Shown here: positions 60,233 through 64,000 of the stretch, in pieces
Numbering within the stretch: the first letter of the stretch is position 1
Layout: each line of letters starts with the position of its first letter
Assembly: GCF_000157895.3 (NCBI RefSeq)
Contig: NC_022654.1
Span: 1 to 64,000, forward strand
DNA from: Mycobacterium kansasii ATCC 12478
GTDB lineage: Bacteria; Actinomycetota; Actinomycetes; Mycobacteriales; Mycobacteriaceae
Direction of reading: 5' to 3'
DNA: 64,000 nucleotides
Made by a program: the position numbers and the translations under genes
Notes under the pieces: generated by a model
Databases searched by the model: none
What the model was told of the DNA's origin: nothing
What the model saw: the letters and a program-made list of their open reading frames with translations, nothing else

Positions 60233-61932
60233 CACCGCGCTCCTCGTCGCCGCATCAGCGCTGCTGAGCCCAGCACCAGCGAACACACCAGCGCCAGTCC
60301 GCCCACACCAGCGGCGGCTACCCACACGGGGGTCATGTCGCGGCCCACCTTGGGCGGGGCCAGCACAAGGGGTGCCGCCAGGTGTTGCGGCCCAACAGGT
60401 TCACCGGGGGGCAGGTCATAGGTCAGGGCGGCTACCGGGTCGACGATGCCGTGCCCGACCTGGTTATCCACCCCGCGCGCCGGTGCCCGGGCGGTTGAGA
60501 GCAGCCGGTTGATCACCTGATGGGCGGTCAGCTGCGGATACTTCGCGCGCACCAGGGCGGCCACGCCGGATACGATCGCCGCCGAAAACGAGGTGCCCGA
60601 CTGCGGCACCAGCGTGTTCTTGCTGCCCTCGACCGCGTTCATCAGCCCGTCATCGCGCGGTGAGAGGCTTTCGATGTCAGTGCCTGGCGCCGCGATCGAC
60701 ACCCAGGGTCCGGCCACGCTGCCGTCCAGCGGAGCGCCGGTGGCATCCACCTCGCCGACGGTGAGCACATAGTCGGAAAACCACGCCGGAGTAACGACCG
60801 TGGTCACTCCCGCCCAATCGCGAGGATCGTTGGGATTCAACGGGTTATAGATCGGATTCTGTTTACAGTCGTTGCCCATGGCAGCGCTTTCGTTGCCGAC
60901 ATTGCCGGCCGCGGCCACGATCACCGCGTTGCGGTCCACGGCCGCGTAGTGAATCGCCGCGCCCAAGTCGCGCTGATCAATCATGTCGGTCGCGCTCATA
61001 CACGACACCTCCGAAATGTTGATCACCGTGGCACCCATGTTGGCCGCATGCACGATCGCACGAGCCATCGTGCGGATATCGCCCGCCTTGCGCCGGGTCG
61101 CCGGGTCTTGGTTGCCTGCGAAAGCGTCCTTGGGAGAGAACGCTTTTGAGCTTTGCCGGATGGAGATGACCTGCACATCAGGGGCCACACCAGAAAACCC
61201 GTCCGCAGCCGGCGCCGGCGGCGGCGGGGGCTCCGGCGGGCCAGGCGGCGCGGGTGGCACCGGATCATCAGGACCAGGCGCGGGACTCTGCGGGGATAGT
61301 TTCGGGTGACCGGCGGGCACCACCACCGTGGGAGTCGCGCGAGGATGCCAGCTCGCCCCGTCTGGGGGTGGAGGCGGAGGCGGGGGCGGCAGCTGCACCG
61401 TCACGGTCTGCGGTGGCGGCGGGGGCGGCGGCGCCTCGGTGGTGGGCACTGTCTCAGGACGGCGGGCCTGGCGCGGCGGGGGCAGCGGCGTCTTGCCATC
61501 GGCGGGCTGGGCCGCGATCAGTGAGGCCACGATCATCCCGTGAGCATCACAGTCGGACAAGCCATCGCCGGGCATCACATAGTCGCCGCCACCGACAAGG
61601 TCGGTCAGCCGCGGATGCGGGGTGACGCCGGTGTCGATCACAGCCACCTTCTGCCCCGCCCCGCGCCCAAACCGCCACGCCTCAGCCAAATCCAGCATGT
61701 CCATGTAATGCGGCTGCACCCGATAGTCCGTACCCGGCAGCGTGCCCACCTTCGGGCAAAACGCGCCCTGGCGCATCGGTTGATCCGGACCCGGCGGCCC
61801 ATCGGGCGGAGTTGCGCCCACATCAATCTGCGGGGGCTCCACCGCCCCCGCAGCCGGGGCGCCCCACAACCCGGTCAACCCCACCACGGCGACAGCCGAT
61901 ACCGCCGCACAGGCCTTTTGTGCACGACTCAC
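60232..61932 (-). CDS. mycP: MycP, membrane-bound mycosin protease
   Basis: A 566-residue subtilisin-type mycosin. Signal peptide, catalytic Asp100 (VAVIDTGV), His131 (DCDAHGMIVASLIA), Asn344 (AAAGN) and Ser448 (SGTSFSAA), and a C-terminal membrane helix (VWVAAAGVGGLALVCSLVLG). Between residues about 147 and 245 is a Pro-rich insert with runs of up to nine prolines, much longer than in chromosomal mycosins. MycP is needed for stability of the ESX complex. GTG 61932 was chosen; it starts 17 bp after eccD. Confidence 0.93.
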   Translation of the reverse strand: MSRAQKACAAVSAVAVVGLTGLWGAPAAGAVEPPQIDVGATPPDGPPGPDQPMRQGAFCPKVGTLPGTDYRVQPHYMDMLDLAEAWRFGRGAGQKVAVIDTGVTPHPRLTDLVGGGDYVMPGDGLSDCDAHGMIVASLIAAQPADGKTPLPPPRQARRPETVPTTEAPPPPPPPQTVTVQLPPPPPPPPPDGASWHPRATPTVVVPAGHPKLSPQSPAPGPDDPVPPAPPGPPEPPPPPAPAADGFSGVAPDVQVISIRQSSKAFSPKDAFAGNQDPATRRKAGDIRTMARAIVHAANMGATVINISEVSCMSATDMIDQRDLGAAIHYAAVDRNAVIVAAAGNVGNESAAMGNDCKQNPIYNPLNPNDPRDWAGVTTVVTPAWFSDYVLTVGEVDATGAPLDGSVAGPWVSIAAPGTDIESLSPRDDGLMNAVEGSKNTLVPQSGTSFSAAIVSGVAALVRAKYPQLTAHQVINRLLSTARAPARGVDNQVGHGIVDPVAALTYDLPPGEPVGPQHLAAPLVLAPPKVGRDMTPVWVAAAGVGGLALVCSLVLGSAALMRRRGAR

Positions 61933-61948
61933 CGAACAACCACCCCCG

Positions 61949-63463
61949 CTATCGGTACCGGATCGCGGCCAGCACACCCATCAGCCAAAACGCCAACGGG
62001 AAAATGCCTGTCAGGCAGACATATTCGACCCACTCGACGATCTTGCGGAACGTCGGAGTGTAGAAGCGGTTGGGCACCACCACACCGGCCACCAAGCCAG
62101 CCACCGGGACGGCCACCATCGCCGATACCCCCGCCAGCAATGCCGGCATCGTCCACAACCCCAACACATAGCGCCCGGCCACCCCGATCACCAATGCCAC
62201 GGCGGCCAGCGCGAAGATCGTCGCCTGCCAGCGATCGGTGAACGAACGGCCGCGCAGCAGCACCGCGACCGCCACCAGCCCCGCCAACACCAGCGGCAGC
62301 CAGCGTCGCGGCGCATGCGGATCGCACAACCCGACGCTGCACACCACCACCAAACCTGTTGTCGCAACCAGCAACCCGGTCAGATAGGAGTGGGCCCGGT
62401 CGGTGGCCACCGTCACCTCACGCACCGACTCAGGCCCGGCGAACGTGGCCACCTGACCGCTGGCCACCGCATGATCAGCCGGCAAATCCGGACGCGCCTC
62501 AAAAATCCACTGGCCCGACGCTGAAGGGAAGACCGGCAGCCGAATCCCGGCCACCCAGCGCGCCACGGTGGGCGACACATGCATCCCGATCAGCGACACC
62601 AGCAGCACGACCGCCAACAGGATCGGCGCCGAGGTCACCAGCACCATACGCACCGAACCCACCACAACACCGACTGCCGCAGTGACGATCACCGTCGTGC
62701 CCAACGCGATATGGCGGCCGGTGAACCGCACTACCAGCACCGCGGCGACCAACGCGCTCGCCAATCCCAACGCGGCGTGCGGGGCACCCATCGGCCCCGG
62801 TACCGCAGCAGCAGCCCCCACCGCCAACGGGAGGCATCCGGTCAACAACAGCGTGTCACCGACGCCGCGCGCCAGCCGACTGGCTTGGCGCGCCAAGATG
62901 ATCGCCGCCGCCGCCAGCAGCAGCGCCGCCAGCCCGCCACAATAGATGGCCGGCGCCCAGCCCAGATGCCCGTAACGCCAACGCCCCAGCAGGGCCGTGG
63001 CGGCCAGCACGCCGGCCACCACCATGCCCGCGCCGACGCGCGCCGCCCACACCGGCGTGACAGCAGGCCAGCGTCTGCTCAGCTCAGCGGCCACCGCCGA
63101 GGTGACGTGTTCGACGACGTTGATCCGGGCCTCGGTGTCGGCGGCGAACCGCAGCCACAACCGGGTGCCGTCGCTGACCCCTTGGGCGGCCAAAGACAGG
63201 CCTGGCTTCAGGGGGCTGCCATCGACCCAGCACAGTGTCCAGCGGCCCCGCGGGCCTGCCGTCAACGCCGGCTCCCCCAGTTCACCGAGTCGAGTGTTGA
63301 CCAGATCCACCAGCGCCGCCAACTGCACTGACACTGAGGCGGTGGCATCCAACACCACCCCGATCTTGGTGGCCCCCGCGATGACCGCCACCAACACCCG
63401 ATCAGGCAGGGCCGGCGCAGCCGCCGCCGTGACAGGGTTGTCGTGCTGCCGCTCGAGGGTCAC
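61949..63463 (-). CDS. eccD: EccD, type VII secretion channel component
   Basis: A 504-residue protein. An N-terminal ubiquitin-like domain (about residues 25-115: VLVAVIAGATKIGVVLDATA, RGRWTLCWVDGSPL) is followed by about eleven membrane helices. EccD forms the membrane vestibule of the ESX inner membrane complex. GTG 63463 overlaps the stop of the upstream MinD-like gene (GTGA). Confidence 0.92.
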   Translation of the reverse strand: MTLERQHDNPVTAAAAPALPDRVLVAVIAGATKIGVVLDATASVSVQLAALVDLVNTRLGELGEPALTAGPRGRWTLCWVDGSPLKPGLSLAAQGVSDGTRLWLRFAADTEARINVVEHVTSAVAAELSRRWPAVTPVWAARVGAGMVVAGVLAATALLGRWRYGHLGWAPAIYCGGLAALLLAAAAIILARQASRLARGVGDTLLLTGCLPLAVGAAAAVPGPMGAPHAALGLASALVAAVLVVRFTGRHIALGTTVIVTAAVGVVVGSVRMVLVTSAPILLAVVLLVSLIGMHVSPTVARWVAGIRLPVFPSASGQWIFEARPDLPADHAVASGQVATFAGPESVREVTVATDRAHSYLTGLLVATTGLVVVCSVGLCDPHAPRRWLPLVLAGLVAVAVLLRGRSFTDRWQATIFALAAVALVIGVAGRYVLGLWTMPALLAGVSAMVAVPVAGLVAGVVVPNRFYTPTFRKIVEWVEYVCLTGIFPLAFWLMGVLAAIRYR

Positions 63464-64000
63464 GCGCTCAGCGCCCCCGCGGTCGGGAACCCTTCGGCCA
63501 GCTCGGCCGCCAGCTCCAAAAACGCCAACCGAGTGCGCTTGTGCAAGGCCGGAAAATCGAGCGTATCCGCGTCGCGCAAATGCGCATCCCATGGGATCGT
63601 CTTCACCGAACGCACCCGCGGCCCCAGCGTCTCGGTGATATGGGAGATAAACGCCTTGGACGCGCAGTCATGGATGTCGTTGAGCACAATCACCGAGCGC
63701 TTGAGCAGTTCGTGACCGTTGCGTGCGGCCAGCCACTCCACCGTGGTCTCGATCGCCAGTCCGCCCTCGGCGTTGCAGCTGCCGATGATCATCAACGCGT
63801 CGGTGTTCGACAACACTGTTTTGAAAAATTCGGTCTCGACTTCGGCGCCGCAATCCACCAGTGTCAGTTGGTAAAAGCGCCGCGTCAGCTCAGCGGTGTC
63901 GTAGAACACGTCCTTGTCCAGGTCCATCGGGTTGGCCACATTCTGGTTGCCCGGCAACACTTCTAGGCCCTGGGGGTTCTTCCCGGTGTAGTGACGAGCC
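63460..64000 (-). CDS. MinD/ParA-like ATPase of the ESX operon, 5' end outside window
   Basis: An open frame of 179 codons continues beyond the right edge without a start. LVDCGAEVETEFFKTVLSNT, DALMIIGSCNAEGGLAIET and RSVIVLNDIHDCASKAFISH match the C-terminal part of the MinD/ParA-like ATPases (EspI-type) encoded with ESX loci. The P-loop lies outside. It is the gene before eccD and overlaps it by 4 bp. It may regulate secretion according to ATP levels, as proposed for EspI. Confidence 0.75.
   Translation of the reverse strand, partial: ARHYTGKNPQGLEVLPGNQNVANPMDLDKDVFYDTAELTRRFYQLTLVDCGAEVETEFFKTVLSNTDALMIIGSCNAEGGLAIETTVEWLAARNGHELLKRSVIVLNDIHDCASKAFISHITETLGPRVRSVKTIPWDAHLRDADTLDFPALHKRTRLAFLELAAELAEGFPTAGALSA

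Noticed and set aside
61190..61480. CCG/CGG-rich runs that look like microsatellites
   Set aside because: They encode the proline-rich insert of MycP in an intact frame.
1..64000. tRNA, rRNA, riboswitch, CRISPR array and replication origin
   Set aside because: Nothing with the expected structure or conserved sequence was seen; absence cannot be proved without covariance-model searches.

Overview
The window is high-GC actinobacterial DNA, almost certainly from a Mycobacterium. It carries an Emb-type arabinosyltransferase, an mce operon remnant, an antigen 85 fragment and a type VII (ESX) secretion operon (eccA, eccD, eccE, mycP). A hybrid T4SS/T7SS conjugation region fills the right third, as on pRAW-type mycobacterial conjugative plasmids. 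The window is therefore probably part of a large plasmid or of an integrated conjugative element. No replication gene, relaxase, rRNA, tRNA or CRISPR array was seen.

Layout. 1-5.2 kb: 5' part of an emb-like arabinosyltransferase, then a minus-strand operon DsbA-like / CcdA-like / beta-propeller lipoprotein (extracytoplasmic thiol redox). 5.4-14.9 kb: a redox and dehalogenation island with two Asp-nucleophile dehalogenase-type hydrolases, a DUF417 membrane protein, peroxiredoxin-like proteins (one fused to a GAF domain), an SDR, an AhpD-like protein and two ECF sigma/anti-sigma pairs. A TetR regulator there probably acts through a recurrent 16-bp palindrome found at four promoters. 15.2-18.9 kb: an ssuACBD sulfonate operon. 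18.9-20.8 kb: decayed DNA and an amidohydrolase pseudogene. 21-25.5 kb: a second TetR with paired operators, a thioredoxin-fold peroxiredoxin, a PPOX-type flavin/F420 protein, another peroxiredoxin-like paralogue, a crotonase and an SDR.

25.6-33.2 kb: a rearrangement zone with truncated mceG, a small secreted protein, an antigen 85 C-terminus, an N-terminally truncated mceC followed by intact mceD-E-F, a glutathione-transferase-like reductase and a multiply broken lipoprotein gene. 33.2-38.5 kb: a tight three-gene HTH / DUF6932 nucleotidyltransferase-like / unknown-protein module, another HTH protein, and a tyrosine-recombinase-like gene overlapping a DDE-transposase-like gene.

38.7-64 kb: the conjugation region. 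A minus-strand half (47.6 to 38.7 kb) encodes an HTH regulator, a membrane partner, a VirD4-like coupling ATPase, small proteins, an HD-domain protein, a stand-alone copy of one VirD4 domain and a KfrA-like coiled-coil protein. Divergent from it, across a 21-bp inverted repeat, is a plus-strand T4SS operon (47.7-56.1 kb) with a TcpC/VirB8-like protein, small membrane proteins, a VirB4 ATPase and a VirB6-like protein. Converging on that is the ESX operon (64 to 56.2 kb): MinD-like, eccD, mycP, eccE, eccA and two small genes. Gene overlaps of 4 bp are frequent and point to translational coupling throughout.
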